Shown one piece after another: positions 19,546-28,909 of a stretch of DNA of 62,498 nucleotides. How positions within the stretch are numbered: position 1 is the stretch's first letter; each line of letters begins with the position of its first letter. Below the pieces are notes generated by a model that was not told where the DNA came from, ran no database searches, and was given only the letters and a program-made list of their open reading frames with translations. A program made the translations under genes and the position numbers. The stretch comes from Nocardia higoensis NBRC 100133. GTDB taxonomy: Bacteria; Actinomycetota; Actinomycetes; Mycobacteriales; Mycobacteriaceae. The DNA lies in assembly GCF_000308595.1 (NCBI RefSeq), contig NZ_BAGA01000025.1, positions 1 through 62,498 of the forward strand. Direction: 5' to 3'.

Positions 19546-20459
19546 GTCTTCTCGATGCCCGTCCCGCCGCACCCGCGGTACGGACCGACGGCGCGGCGGC
19601 CGTGCGCCCGTGGCGCGGCAGGGCGGCCGGAGCCGCGCTCTGGCTGCGGCACATCGCGGGATCTCCGAGCCTGCTGCTCGCCTACGTGTGGGTGGCGCTG
19701 ATGCTCGCGGCGGCGGTCGCGCCTCGCCTGTTCACCTCACGTGACCCGCTGGCCCAGGACGCCGACGCGCTGCTGGTCGCCCCGAGCCTGTCGCATCCCT
19801 TCGGCACCGACGATCTCGGCCGCGACCAGTTCACCCGCATGGTGCACGGCACCTCGCTCTCGGTCCAGGCCGCGGTGATCGCGGTGCTGATCGGGCTGGT
19901 GAGCGGCGCGCTGATCGGGCTCGTCGCCGGAGCGGTGGGCGGCTGGGTGGACAGCGTGCTCATGCGCGTCATGGACATCATGCTCGCGGTCCCCAGCCTC
20001 ATCGTCTCGCTGGCCATCATTTCCGCGCTCGGGCAGGGCGTGGTCAACATCGCGGTGGCCATCGGCATCAACAGCACCGCCGGATTCGCCCGGCTGATGC
20101 GCTCGGAGGTGCTGAAGGTGGCGGGCTCGAAGTACGTCGAGGCCTCGGTGTTCGCCGGGCACGGCTACGCCTATCGCCTGCTCCGGCACGTGGTGCCCAA
20201 CGCGTCGCGGTCGGTCCTGGCCGCCGCCACCATGGAGATCGGCTCGGCGATCCTCACCGTCGCCGCGCTGAGCTTCCTCGGCCTGGGCGCCCCGCCGCCC
20301 ACGCCCGAATGGGGCCTGCTCGTCTCCGAAGGCCGCACGTTCATCGCCACCCAGTGGTGGTTGAGCCTGCTGCCGGGACTCGTCATCACCCTCTCGGTCG
20401 TCGCGGTCTACCGGATCGGCCGATCACTGAACCGCGGGAGAACAAGTGTCGTCGCCTGA
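19542..20459 (+). CDS. ABC transporter permease, DppC/OppC type
   Basis: 305 aa with a cytoplasmic N-terminal tail of about 40 residues. Hallmarks are HPFGTDDLGRDQFTRMVHG, the EAA-like loop YVEASVFAGHGYAYRLLRHV and the C-terminal SFLGLGAPPPTPEWG. It starts at an ATG overlapping the DppB-like stop (ATGA) and pairs with that protein as the membrane channel. Its 3' end overlaps the ATPase gene by 14 nt. Confidence 0.93.
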   Translation: MSLLDARPAAPAVRTDGAAAVRPWRGRAAGAALWLRHIAGSPSLLLAYVWVALMLAAAVAPRLFTSRDPLAQDADALLVAPSLSHPFGTDDLGRDQFTRMVHGTSLSVQAAVIAVLIGLVSGALIGLVAGAVGGWVDSVLMRVMDIMLAVPSLIVSLAIISALGQGVVNIAVAIGINSTAGFARLMRSEVLKVAGSKYVEASVFAGHGYAYRLLRHVVPNASRSVLAAATMEIGSAILTVAALSFLGLGAPPPTPEWGLLVSEGRTFIATQWWLSLLPGLVITLSVVAVYRIGRSLNRGRTSVVA

Positions 20460-22134
20460 CCCGACCGTGTCCGATAAGGGCGCGCTGTTGAACCTGCACG
20501 AGGTCGCCGTCGATTTCGACGTGCCCGGCCGTCCCTCGGCCCGCGTCGTCGACGGGGTGAGCCTGAGCCTGCGCGCGGGTCAGGTGCTCGCGCTCGTGGG
20601 CGAATCCGGCTCGGGCAAGTCCACTCTCGCGCGCACGGTCACCGGCACGCTCGCCGAGAACGGGCGGGTCGCGGCCGGCCGCGTCGAGTTCGACGGCAGG
20701 CGGCTCAACGGTCTGCCCGAGAAGCAGTACCGGGCGATCCGCGGCCGGGACATCGGCTACATCCCGCAGGACGCGCTGCTCGGCCTGAATCCGCTGCTGC
20801 CGGTCGGCGTGCAGGCGGGCGAGCCGCTGCGCGCGCACGGCCTGGCGAACAAGGCCGAGCGGCGCGAGCGCGTCGTCGACCTGTTCGGCAAGGTCGGGCT
20901 GCGCAATCCCGAGAAGATCTTCCGCTCGTACCCGCACGAGCTGTCCGGCGGTATGTGCCAGCGCGTGCTCATCGCCGCGGCCATGTCGACCGGACCGAAA
21001 CTGCTGGTCGCGGACGAGCCGACCACGGCGCTCGATGTGACTGTGCAGAAACGGATCCTGGACCTGCTGAGCCACCTGGTGGCCGAGGAAGATCTGGCGA
21101 TCCTGCTCATCACCCACGATCTGGGCGTCGCGGCCGAGCGTGCCGACGAGATCGCGGTGCTGAAGGACGGACGGCTGGTGCGCTCGGGACGGGCCGCCGA
21201 AGTCATCGCGGCGCCGGGGGACGCCTACACCACCGCGCTGCTGAATTCGTCGTCGTTCGGCTTCTCCGGAACCGAGGCCGCGGCGCAGCGACAGCGGCTG
21301 CGCGCCGAGGACAGCGGTGCCGACCCGTCCGAGGGCGAACCACCGGTGGTCGTCCGCGCGGTGGATGTCCGCAAGACGTTTCCCGCACAGCGTGGCCGGG
21401 ACACGGTGACCGCGGTCGCCGACGCCTCCTTCGAGGTGCGGCGTGGCACCACCCTGGGCATCGTCGGCGAATCCGGTTCCGGCAAGACCACTCTGGTGCG
21501 CCTGTTGGCCGGCTTGGCCGCCCCCGACTCCGGCACCATCGAGGTGGCGGGGGAGAAGGTGGTCCACCATCGCCGCGGCGCGGGCCAGGCCGCGCTGTAC
21601 CGCAAGGTGCAGATGGTCTACCAGGACCCGTTCGCCTCACTGAATCCGCGCGCGACCGTGCGCGCCATCATCGAAGAACCGTTGCGCGGCCACAAGATCG
21701 GCGATGCCGGGCAACGCCGCAGGCGTGTCGACGAACTGCTCGAGGTCACCGGTCTGCCCGCGGAGATCGCCGACCGCTACACCGCCGAACTGTCCGGCGG
21801 TCAGCGGCAGCGGGTCGCGATCGCCCGTGCGCTCGCTCCCGATCCGGAGCTGGTGATCCTGGACGAGCCCGTCTCGGCGCTCGACGTCACGGTCCAGCGC
21901 CAGATCCTCGACTTGCTGGCCTCGCTGCAGCGCAGGTTCTCGCTGACCTATGTCTTCATCTCCCACGACCTGGGGGTGATCGCCGAGGTATCCGACCAGA
22001 TCCTCGTCCTGCACCACGGCGACATCGTCGAGCGCGGCGACGCCGCGGACATTCTCGCTTCTCCGGAGACCGACTACGTCAAGGAACTGCTCGCCTCCAT
22101 TCCTGGCGCGGGCTCCGCGACCGTCTCCGTCTGA
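20446..22134 (+). CDS. Fused double ABC ATPase (DppD-DppF type)
   Basis: 562 aa holding two complete ATPase units. The first has Walker A GESGSGKST, signature ELSGGM and Walker B LLVADEPTTALDV. The second, from about residue 300, has GESGSGKTT, ELSGGQRQRVAIARAL and LVILDEPVSALDV. Both look catalytically intact, with Q-loops and switch His (LLITHD, FISHD). The GTG at 20446 follows GGGAG at 5 nt. Peptide importers usually use two separate ATPases; the fusion gives the pair in one chain. Confidence 0.93.
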   Translation: MSSPDPTVSDKGALLNLHEVAVDFDVPGRPSARVVDGVSLSLRAGQVLALVGESGSGKSTLARTVTGTLAENGRVAAGRVEFDGRRLNGLPEKQYRAIRGRDIGYIPQDALLGLNPLLPVGVQAGEPLRAHGLANKAERRERVVDLFGKVGLRNPEKIFRSYPHELSGGMCQRVLIAAAMSTGPKLLVADEPTTALDVTVQKRILDLLSHLVAEEDLAILLITHDLGVAAERADEIAVLKDGRLVRSGRAAEVIAAPGDAYTTALLNSSSFGFSGTEAAAQRQRLRAEDSGADPSEGEPPVVVRAVDVRKTFPAQRGRDTVTAVADASFEVRRGTTLGIVGESGSGKTTLVRLLAGLAAPDSGTIEVAGEKVVHHRRGAGQAALYRKVQMVYQDPFASLNPRATVRAIIEEPLRGHKIGDAGQRRRRVDELLEVTGLPAEIADRYTAELSGGQRQRVAIARALAPDPELVILDEPVSALDVTVQRQILDLLASLQRRFSLTYVFISHDLGVIAEVSDQILVLHHGDIVERGDAADILASPETDYVKELLASIPGAGSATVSV

Positions 22135-22153
22135 TCCGTCGAAAGGAATTCAC

Positions 22154-23605
22154 GTGGGCTCCCCCGCGAAACGCGAACTGCACCTGGGTTACATGTATTG
22201 GCTCAACGGCACCCACTGGGGCGGCTGGCGACTGCCCGAGGCGCCCACCGCGAACGCCTTCGAACTCGACTACGCGGCGAAAGCGGCGAAACTGGTGGAG
22301 GACGCGAAGTTCGACTTCTTCTTCCTCGGTGACACGCTGCCCGGTGACGTGTTCAAAGAACACTGGAGCACCACCCACAACGCGGGCAGGCTCGAGCCGT
22401 TCACACTGGCCTCGCAGTTGGCGCTGCAGACCTCCAAGATCGGTCTGGTCGTCACCGCGCACCCCACCTACTACGAGCCCTACATCCTGGCCAGACTCAC
22501 CGCCTCGCTCGATCACCTCAGCAAGGGCAGGTTGTCCTGGAACGTCGTGCTCGGCGCGTCCGACCTGGCCGCCCAGAACTTCAGCCTGCCCGACCTGGGC
22601 GGCGAACGCCGCTACGCGCGGGCCGACGAGTTCATCCGGGTGATCCGGCGGCTCTGGGACAGCATCGAGGACGGCGCCTACCTCCAGGACAAGAAGTCCG
22701 GCAGCTACCTCGATCCGACCAAGGTCCATCGGCTCGAGCACAAGGGCGAGTTCTTCCAGGTCGCGGGCACCCTGCCGATGGCGCGGCCGCCACAGGGGCA
22801 GATTCCGCTGCTGTACGCGGGCGCGTCCGAACTGTCGCGGGAACTGACCGCCCGCCACTGCGAACTGAACTTCACCGGTCCGGCGAGCATCGAGGACTCG
22901 ATCGAGTTCAACACCGATGTGCGCGCCAGGGCTCGCCGCATCCACGGCCGCGATGTCCCGATCTTCTTCCTGCCCGGCATCTCGCCGATCATCGGGGAGA
23001 CCAGGGCCGACGCCGTGGACATCTTCGAACGGCTCAATGCCGGGCTGCCGCTGGACGACGACCCGGTGGAAGGCGATCAGGACGAGCAGTTCTGGACCAG
23101 CGAGGCGTGGACCGCGATCCAGCAGTCCCCGCGCGGTCCCCTGCCGCTGGGCGTGCGCAGCCTGCGCTCGCTGTCGGAGCGGATCGGCGTCGATCTGCGC
23201 CCCGGCGGCCTCGACGCTGTCATCACTGCCGAGACCGCGGCCGAGTTCAACGAGTTCGGCCGCACGCTGCTCGCGGGTGTCGAGGCGCGCACCGATCGCA
23301 CCGTCGCCGCGGGCGCGGTGCGCGCGGGCGATCTGCTGCGCAATGCCATCGGCGGGGGTTTCCCCCAGGTCATCGGCACCGCGCAGGATGTGGCCGACCG
23401 GCTCATCGAGTGGTTCGACCGCGGCGCCGCCGACGGCTTCAACATCAATTCGCCCTACATGTGGGACCAGCTGGAGCGGTTCACCTCTCAGGTGGTGCCG
23501 ATCCTGCAGGACAAGGGCGTCTTCCGCACCGAGTACACCACCGACACCTTCCGCGGCCACTTCGGGTTGCCGGTGCCGCCCAACCAGTTCGCCACCAACT
23601 CCTAG
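22154..23605 (+). CDS. Flavin-dependent monooxygenase, NtaA/SnaA/DszA family (LLM class)
   Basis: 483 aa bacterial luciferase-like TIM-barrel protein. Family features are FDFFFLGDTLPGDV, the conserved HPTYYEPYILARLTASLDHL, GRLSWNVVLGASDLAAQNF and the C-terminal IFRTEYTTDTFRGHFGL. Members use reduced FMN supplied by a reductase to oxidise nitrilotriacetate, sulfones, sulfonates or similar compounds. No flavin reductase gene is visible nearby. The GTG start has GAAAGGA 6 nt upstream. It follows the importer in the same orientation, so the imported compound is its likely substrate. Confidence 0.9.
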   Translation: MGSPAKRELHLGYMYWLNGTHWGGWRLPEAPTANAFELDYAAKAAKLVEDAKFDFFFLGDTLPGDVFKEHWSTTHNAGRLEPFTLASQLALQTSKIGLVVTAHPTYYEPYILARLTASLDHLSKGRLSWNVVLGASDLAAQNFSLPDLGGERRYARADEFIRVIRRLWDSIEDGAYLQDKKSGSYLDPTKVHRLEHKGEFFQVAGTLPMARPPQGQIPLLYAGASELSRELTARHCELNFTGPASIEDSIEFNTDVRARARRIHGRDVPIFFLPGISPIIGETRADAVDIFERLNAGLPLDDDPVEGDQDEQFWTSEAWTAIQQSPRGPLPLGVRSLRSLSERIGVDLRPGGLDAVITAETAAEFNEFGRTLLAGVEARTDRTVAAGAVRAGDLLRNAIGGGFPQVIGTAQDVADRLIEWFDRGAADGFNINSPYMWDQLERFTSQVVPILQDKGVFRTEYTTDTFRGHFGLPVPPNQFATNS

Positions 23606-23622
23606 CGAGATCAGAGATTCCG

Positions 23623-24996
23623 ATGAGCGACAGAAAACTCCGGCTCGGCCTGGCCGCCTACGGCACCGGCTGGGACGCCGACGCCTGGCGGCTGCCGCAG
23701 GCCACCAACTCCGGGCTGCGCGATCCCAGCGTGATCCTGGACGTGGCGCGCGCGGCCGAACGCGGCAAACTCGACTACGTCTTCTCGGGCAGCGCGCTGG
23801 GCAGCGAACCGGACCACCTCCAGCGCATCTACCGCTGGGACAATTTCGTCTTCGCCGGGTATGCCGCCGCGGTGACGAAGAACGTCGGGTTCCTGGTGTC
23901 GGTGAACTCCTCGTTCGAACATCCCTACGGCATCGCCCGCCAGCTGGCCACGCTGGACAACTTCGCCAAGGGCAGGACCGCGTTGAACGTGGTCTTCGGC
24001 GTCGACCGCGAGGGCGATCCGGCGCGCAACTACGGCAAGAACCCGGTCCCCGACGAGCAGACCAAGTACACCCGCGCCCGGGAGTTCACCGAGGTGGTGA
24101 ACAGGCTGCTGTACGAGAGCTGGGACGACGACTTCCTGCTCGACGACCGCGAGAAGGACGTCCTGATCAAGCCGGGCTCCTGGCACCGGATCGAGCACGC
24201 GGGCGAGCACTTCGAGGTACGCGGCCCGCTCAATGTGCCGCCGCCGGTGCAGCGGCGCATTCCCAATGTGCACGTGGGCACCTCGGAGGAGTCGCTGCAG
24301 TACGGCGCCGACCTCGCACAGGTGCGTTTCTCGCCCTACCTCGGCATCGAGCAGGGCAAGGAGGAGTACCGCAAGCTCAAGGAGCGGGTGGCGGCCAACG
24401 GGCGCGACCCGGAGAAGTTCAAGATCATCCCGGGCGCCACCTTCTACCTCGCGGGCACCAAGCGCGAGGCACAGGCGATCTACCGCCAGGTCACCAACTT
24501 CCAGCTGACCGAGGAGATCCCCGAACAGTTCTCCCTGGCCCTGGGCGTGGACCTGTCCCGGGTGCGGGACAACGAGAAGGTCGTCGACGTCATCGATCTG
24601 GACACCGTGCCTTCCGACGTCTTCGACGGCTTCCGTCGTTCGCTGGGAACGGAGAAGCGTCACGTCCGCGGCCGCGACGACCGCGAGATCATCCGCGGTC
24701 TGCTCGGCGCGGTCGGCGAAGACCTGACGTTGCGGGAGCTGTACCACCACGTACAGCGGTCCCGGCAGGCCGGCCAGCCCGCCCTCGTCGGCGACGCGAA
24801 CACCATCGCCGACTGGGTGGAGGAGAACTTCGTCGAACGCGTGCTCGACGGCGTGCAGTTCTTCCCGCCCTACCACCGCGGCCCGGTCGACCTGCTGGTC
24901 GACAACGTGGTCCCGGAGTTGCAGCGGCGCGGCATCTTCCGCACCGAGTACGAGGCCGACACCCTGCAGGGTCTGCTCGATACGGACAACGGCTGA
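23623..24996 (+). CDS. Second LLM-class flavin-dependent monooxygenase
   Basis: 457 aa from the ATG at 23623, 17 nt after the first monooxygenase. It has the same superfamily fold: LDYVFSGSALGSEP, FEHPYGIARQLATLDNFAKGRTALNVV and the C-terminal IFRTEYEADTLQGLL. It is clearly divergent from its neighbour: the HPTYYEPY motif reads SSFEHPYGIAR, so the pair probably act on different substrates or successive steps rather than being recent duplicates. Its stop overlaps the start of the aldo/keto reductase gene (TGATG). Confidence 0.88.
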   Translation: MSDRKLRLGLAAYGTGWDADAWRLPQATNSGLRDPSVILDVARAAERGKLDYVFSGSALGSEPDHLQRIYRWDNFVFAGYAAAVTKNVGFLVSVNSSFEHPYGIARQLATLDNFAKGRTALNVVFGVDREGDPARNYGKNPVPDEQTKYTRAREFTEVVNRLLYESWDDDFLLDDREKDVLIKPGSWHRIEHAGEHFEVRGPLNVPPPVQRRIPNVHVGTSEESLQYGADLAQVRFSPYLGIEQGKEEYRKLKERVAANGRDPEKFKIIPGATFYLAGTKREAQAIYRQVTNFQLTEEIPEQFSLALGVDLSRVRDNEKVVDVIDLDTVPSDVFDGFRRSLGTEKRHVRGRDDREIIRGLLGAVGEDLTLRELYHHVQRSRQAGQPALVGDANTIADWVEENFVERVLDGVQFFPPYHRGPVDLLVDNVVPELQRRGIFRTEYEADTLQGLLDTDNG

Positions 24997-26009
24997 TGGC
25001 CGGGGCACCGGCGATCCCCGCCGGCTACCGCGCGCTCGGCCGCTCCGGGCTGGTGCTCTCGGAACTGGGCATCGGCGCGAGCACCTTCGGCCGTTCCGGG
25101 ATGCGCGCCGTCGACCCCGAGCGGGTCCAGGCGATCGTGGACCGGGCCATCGACCTCGGCGTCACCTACTTCGATCTGGCCGAAGGCTACGGCGATCGCA
25201 CCGGCCTGAGCGAGGAACTGTTCGCGAAGGCAGTCGGCTCCCGGCGCGAGAGCGTGATCATCGGCACCAAGTTCGGCCGCTCGCTGCTGGCCGATCGTGG
25301 CCCGTCCTACGCGCTGACCGGATCGCGCAAGTACATCGTCGCGTCGGTGGAGGACTCGCTGCGGCGGCTGAACACCGACTACATCGACCTGTACCAGATC
25401 CACTTCCCCGACGCGCACACCCCGATCGAGGAGACCCTCGCCGCGCTCGACGCCCTGGTCACCTCGGGCAAGGTCCGCTACATCGGCGCCTCGAACTTCA
25501 AGGCGTGGCAGATCGCGGACGCCGAGCACGTCGCCGCCCGCAACGGCTACAGCCGGTTCGTCTCCAGCACCGACGAATACAACCTCACCTGGCGCAAGCC
25601 GGAGGAGGAGCTGATTCCGGCGCTGCGGCATTACGGACTCGGCTTCATTCCCTACTTCCCGTTGCAGAACGGCCTGCTCACCGGCAAGTACCGGGCCGGG
25701 GAAGCGCCCGCGGAGGCGAAGATCACCAACCTCAAGCGCTATCTGCTCGGCACCGCGCCGTGGGAGGCGCTGGCCAGGTACGAGCAGTTCGCCGCCGAGC
25801 GGGGAGTCACCCCGTCGGCGCTGGCGCTGGGCTGGCTGCTCGCCCAGCCGACGGTGACCAGCGTCATCGCCGGGGTCACCGTGCCCGAGCAACTCGACGA
25901 GAACCTCGCCGCCAGCCGCTGGGTGCCCACGCCCGAGGAAGAACTCGAACTGCGCGAGCTGTTCACCGGCGACTTGTCCGGCGGACCCGGCGTCGTCGAC
26001 AAGGGCTGA
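24996..26009 (+). CDS. Aldo/keto reductase
   Basis: 337 aa NAD(P)H-dependent TIM-barrel reductase. The catalytic tetrad is visible: Asp and Tyr in YFDLAEGYGDR, Lys in IGTKFG, His in YQIHFPD. The C-terminal IAGVTVPEQLDENL is the cofactor loop. It starts one base inside the stop of the second monooxygenase, so translation is coupled. It likely reduces an aldehyde or ketone released by the monooxygenases. Confidence 0.92.
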   Translation: MAGAPAIPAGYRALGRSGLVLSELGIGASTFGRSGMRAVDPERVQAIVDRAIDLGVTYFDLAEGYGDRTGLSEELFAKAVGSRRESVIIGTKFGRSLLADRGPSYALTGSRKYIVASVEDSLRRLNTDYIDLYQIHFPDAHTPIEETLAALDALVTSGKVRYIGASNFKAWQIADAEHVAARNGYSRFVSSTDEYNLTWRKPEEELIPALRHYGLGFIPYFPLQNGLLTGKYRAGEAPAEAKITNLKRYLLGTAPWEALARYEQFAAERGVTPSALALGWLLAQPTVTSVIAGVTVPEQLDENLAASRWVPTPEEELELRELFTGDLSGGPGVVDKG

Positions 26010-26061
26010 CCTTCTTCCACCGGTTGCCGGAAACGCCGATGCGCGTGTGTGAGCCGTGAGC

Positions 26062-26940
26062 TCAGCCGCGCGCGTCGCCCGTGGCGATCGGCCGGGACGG
26101 ATCGCTGATCCACTGCGACCACGAGCCCGGGTACAGCGCCGCGGTCACGCCGAGGGTGCTCAGCGCCAGTACGTCCAGGGTCGCGGCCACTCCGCCGCCG
26201 CAGTACGCGCCGACCGGGGCTCCGGTGAGGAAGGGCGCGTACAGCGAGCGCAGGGTGTCGCTGTCGGCGAGATAGCCCGCGCGCAGATTGGCGAGGCCGG
26301 GCAGGCTGTGCGCGCCGGGGATGTGGCCGGTGGCCGGGTCGTCGGCCGAGCCCGCGTAGGCCTCCGGGCCCCTGGCGTCCAGCAGATGCCCGTCGCGGGC
26401 CAGCCCGGCGGCGGTGTCCGCGTCGAGGGTGGGCAGCGCGCCGAGCCGGAGCGGCGCCGTGCCGCCGCCGGTGCCCGGCCGCTCCCGGGTGAGTTCCCGG
26501 CCGGCCGCGATCCAGGCGTGCGCTCCGCCGTCGAGATAGCGCACATCGGCCAGGCCCGCGCAGCGCAGCACCCACCACACCCGGCTTGCGCTGGAAGGAT
26601 GGTCGGGGCTGTAGACGACGACCAGGCTGTCCTCGTGCACTCCCCACCGTTGCACGAGGGCGGTCAGCTGGTCCGCGGTGGGCAGCGGCCCGTTACCGGA
26701 GGTCGCGGTCTTCGCTCCGATGAGTTCGGCGAAGTCCACCGCGTGTGCCCGGGGCAGATGCCCGGCGGGCGGTTCTTCCACAGGGTCGGGCCCCGCGGGC
26801 CCGTCACCGCGGTCACGACGGATCTCCAGCACGACGACATCGGCGCCCGCGTCGAGGGCCGCGCCGAGTTCGTCGGCGGTGATGACCGGGGAGGCAGCGG
26901 TCACCGGGGAAGCGGGCAGTACCGGGGGAACAGAGCTCAT
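26062..26940 (-). CDS. Sulfurtransferase with two rhodanese domains
   Basis: 292 aa from the ATG at 26940, which has AAGGA 6 nt upstream. Two rhodanese domains are present. The N-terminal one lacks a catalytic Cys; the C-terminal one has the loop CGGGVAA in GAYCGGGVAATLD, closer to 3-mercaptopyruvate sulfurtransferase (CGSGVTA) than to thiosulfate sulfurtransferase (CRKGVTA). Other family marks are VVVYSPDHPSSASRVWWVL and GHIPGAHSLP. It moves sulfane sulfur to a nucleophilic acceptor. It is convergent with the monooxygenase operon, which hints at sulfur chemistry there. Confidence 0.88.
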   Translation of the reverse strand: MSSVPPVLPASPVTAASPVITADELGAALDAGADVVVLEIRRDRGDGPAGPDPVEEPPAGHLPRAHAVDFAELIGAKTATSGNGPLPTADQLTALVQRWGVHEDSLVVVYSPDHPSSASRVWWVLRCAGLADVRYLDGGAHAWIAAGRELTRERPGTGGGTAPLRLGALPTLDADTAAGLARDGHLLDARGPEAYAGSADDPATGHIPGAHSLPGLANLRAGYLADSDTLRSLYAPFLTGAPVGAYCGGGVAATLDVLALSTLGVTAALYPGSWSQWISDPSRPIATGDARG

Positions 26941-27142
26941 TGCGATCCTTGCGCAGGTCCGGGCTACGACACGGCCGACGCTAATGCGCCCTCGCCCCGG
27001 CGAGAACGGTTGCACTCACCGGGAACCCAAGGACGCGAACACCACGCCCGCACCGGGAGATCCGACGGCGAGCCGGACGCGTGACGCGTGATCGGCCCGA
27101 GCCGCCGCTGCCGGCGATCGGCGGCCCGTCCCGCCCGACCGG

Positions 27143-27619
27143 CTACCGGGGCGTCACCCAGGTGGTGATGTCGGCGTGCACGACCTCCACGCCGTCCCGG
27201 TCGTAGATCGACACCGGCACGACCAGCTCCCGGCCTTCGGTGATCGCCGCGAAGTCGGGGATCTCGGACAGGAAGGCCACCGCCCGCAGCCGGGACTCCG
27301 CCTTGGCCTGATAGCGCACATTCATCGCCTTGGGAATCCACCGATGCGTCGCGGGCACCGTCGCCTCGCACAGCATCCCCATCGCCACCTCCGCGAGATT
27401 GCAGGCCGCGATCGCGTGGAAGGTGCCCAGGTGATTGAGGACGCCGAACCACTTCGGTGCGCTCACCTCGCACAGTCCGGGCTCGAGCCGCCGCACGGTC
27501 GGCAGCACGGTGCCGAAGTACGGCACCCGCGCCACCATCCCCAGTGAGAACAAGGCGTGCCCGAACGTGTTGTCGGGCAGCTTCTTCCAGTTTCGGTAGG
27601 TCGAGGTGCCGGTGGTCAT
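27143..27619 (-). CDS. DUF4442 hotdog-fold protein, thioesterase-like
   Basis: 158 aa. It resembles the DUF4442 branch of the hotdog fold, related to PaaI-type thioesterases (FGVLNHLGTFHAIAACNLAEVAMG in the central helix region, split as FGVLNHLGTFH and AACNLAEVAMG; MNVRYQAKAESRLRA in the following strand). It probably hydrolyses or binds an acyl-CoA; no activity can be assigned. A palindrome flanked by a direct repeat lies 8-30 bp before its ATG and is a likely operator. On the same strand as the DUF2804 gene upstream, which ends 54 bp away. Confidence 0.72.
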   Translation of the reverse strand: MTTGTSTYRNWKKLPDNTFGHALFSLGMVARVPYFGTVLPTVRRLEPGLCEVSAPKWFGVLNHLGTFHAIAACNLAEVAMGMLCEATVPATHRWIPKAMNVRYQAKAESRLRAVAFLSEIPDFAAITEGRELVVPVSIYDRDGVEVVHADITTWVTPR

Positions 27620-27621
27620 GC

Positions 27622-27649
27622 AGTTATCTTACTTCGCGGTAAGTTATCT
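27622..27649. promoter_or_regulatory. Candidate operator/promoter of the DUF4442 gene
   Basis: An inverted repeat CTTAC-TTCGCG-GTAAG (27628-27643) is nested in a direct repeat AGTTATCT (27622-27629 and 27642-27649). It lies immediately upstream of the ATG at 27619. The layout suits a TetR- or GntR-type repressor over a short or leaderless promoter. Confidence 0.5.
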
Positions 27650-27672
27650 GGGGGAGTGGCCGGCCGAACCGG

Positions 27673-28698
27673 TCACCAGCGGTTGCGGGCCTCTTCGGCG
27701 AAGCCGATCACATCGTCGAACTCGACGCGTTCGCCGGAGTCGGTGACGATCGCACCCGCCCAGCGGCCGAAGCACTGGTGGACCTCCATCGAGATGACAC
27801 CGGCGCTGGTGCGGGCGTACCGGTCGTGGTCGGGGACGAGTTCGACGTCGACCAGGCCCGCGCTGTCGCGTACCCGCCAGGGCCGCATCGGCTGGTCCCA
27901 GTCGTAGGTCCACCGCAGTTCCTCGCCGATCTTGGTCAGCCTGCCGTCGACGCAGAGCCCGTTCTCGGTGTAGCCGGTGCCCTCCGTCCACTTTCCGCCG
28001 AACTGCAATCCGACCGTCCGGCCGTCGCGCGACACGCCCGAGGCGGCGGCCCAGTTCCAGCGATTTCGGTACTTCCAGACCCCGCGACCGAGGTCGAGCG
28101 TGCCGAAAGCGGGCAGTTCGGCGGTGCCGAGCTCCCACCGCCGTTCGCCCAGGCGCACGGTTCCGGTGGCCGGGCGGGTGTTCTGTTTGCTCGTGAACTG
28201 GAAGCGGCGGGGCGACCAGGGGATCACCACATTGAGCGACTCGTGCCCGGCCGGCTCCGTGACCTCGACATCTATATAGAGGGGCCCTTCCGGAGTGGAG
28301 TCGCACGAGGCGCGCAGCCGGGTGGACCCGGCCGATCGTTCGTCGATCTCCACGCGCAGCCCGCCGGCCTCGACCGAGATCAGGCCCGTGCCGGGCGGGT
28401 CCGGCAGGGCGAAGCCGCGGGCGCCGGGCACGATGCGGTCCACCGACACCGAGAGTCCGGTGGACGGCCGGCAGATCCAGACCGAGGCGTTACCGAGATA
28501 GTCGAGGTCGGCGCAGGTGATGGCCAGATAGAGGTCCGGGGCGGTGACGCACCAGTAGTCCCACCTCTTCTTCCTGCCCCATGCGCGGGACAGATTCGCG
28601 CGGTGCACTGGCGTGCGCGACCAGCCCACCGCCTCGGAGTTCAGGCGTCCGCGCTCGTCGCACAGATCGACGGGTCCGGTCAACTCACGTTCGCTCAT
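27673..28698 (-). CDS. DUF2804 family protein
   Basis: 341 aa, soluble, with no signal peptide. It matches the DUF2804 family pattern as I know it: CDERGRLN near the N-terminus, RKKRWDYWCV, ADLDYLGNASVW, RNRWNWAAASG and a C-terminal GGKWTEGTGYTENG. The family is Trp- and Gly-rich, probably a beta-rich lipocalin-like fold, and has no established function. The ribosome binding site is weak. It is divergent from the ribosomal operon, with its start 480 bp from rpsJ. Confidence 0.78.
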   Translation of the reverse strand: MSERELTGPVDLCDERGRLNSEAVGWSRTPVHRANLSRAWGRKKRWDYWCVTAPDLYLAITCADLDYLGNASVWICRPSTGLSVSVDRIVPGARGFALPDPPGTGLISVEAGGLRVEIDERSAGSTRLRASCDSTPEGPLYIDVEVTEPAGHESLNVVIPWSPRRFQFTSKQNTRPATGTVRLGERRWELGTAELPAFGTLDLGRGVWKYRNRWNWAAASGVSRDGRTVGLQFGGKWTEGTGYTENGLCVDGRLTKIGEELRWTYDWDQPMRPWRVRDSAGLVDVELVPDHDRYARTSAGVISMEVHQCFGRWAGAIVTDSGERVEFDDVIGFAEEARNRW

Positions 28699-28784
28699 CC
28701 GCCGATCATGACAGCAGCTCGATCGGCGCGGGCGGGTCTGCTACCTGGGCCGATAGGTGTGGGCGCACCCGTAGCGGGGGCGAT

Positions 28785-28814
28785 TTGAAGTCGCTGGCGG
28801 GGGTCATGCATACT
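28785..28814 (+). promoter_or_regulatory. Candidate promoter of the S10 ribosomal operon
   Basis: TTGAAG (28785-28790) and CATACT (28809-28814) with 18-bp spacing match a housekeeping sigma promoter at 4 of 6 positions in each box. It would leave an untranslated leader of about 360 nt before rpsJ. Confidence 0.45.
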
Positions 28815-28851
28815 GTTCGGGTTGCCTTGCACGGGGTTGCGGTCGTTTCCT

Positions 28852-28909
28852 GGTGAAACCGAGCGCGATCGGGTGGGGGCGAGAGCAGTACCCAATCGTG
28901 TACTTCACC
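28852..28909 (+). ncRNA. Long hairpin in the S10 operon leader
   Basis: GGTGAA (28852-28857) pairs with TTCACC (28904-28909). Inside, GCGCGATCGGGT (28863-28874) pairs with ACCCAATCGTGT (28890-28901) with one C-A mismatch and two G-U pairs. The position in a long leader suggests post-transcriptional control such as ribosomal-protein feedback. I cannot match it to a known actinobacterial leader class. Confidence 0.45.
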
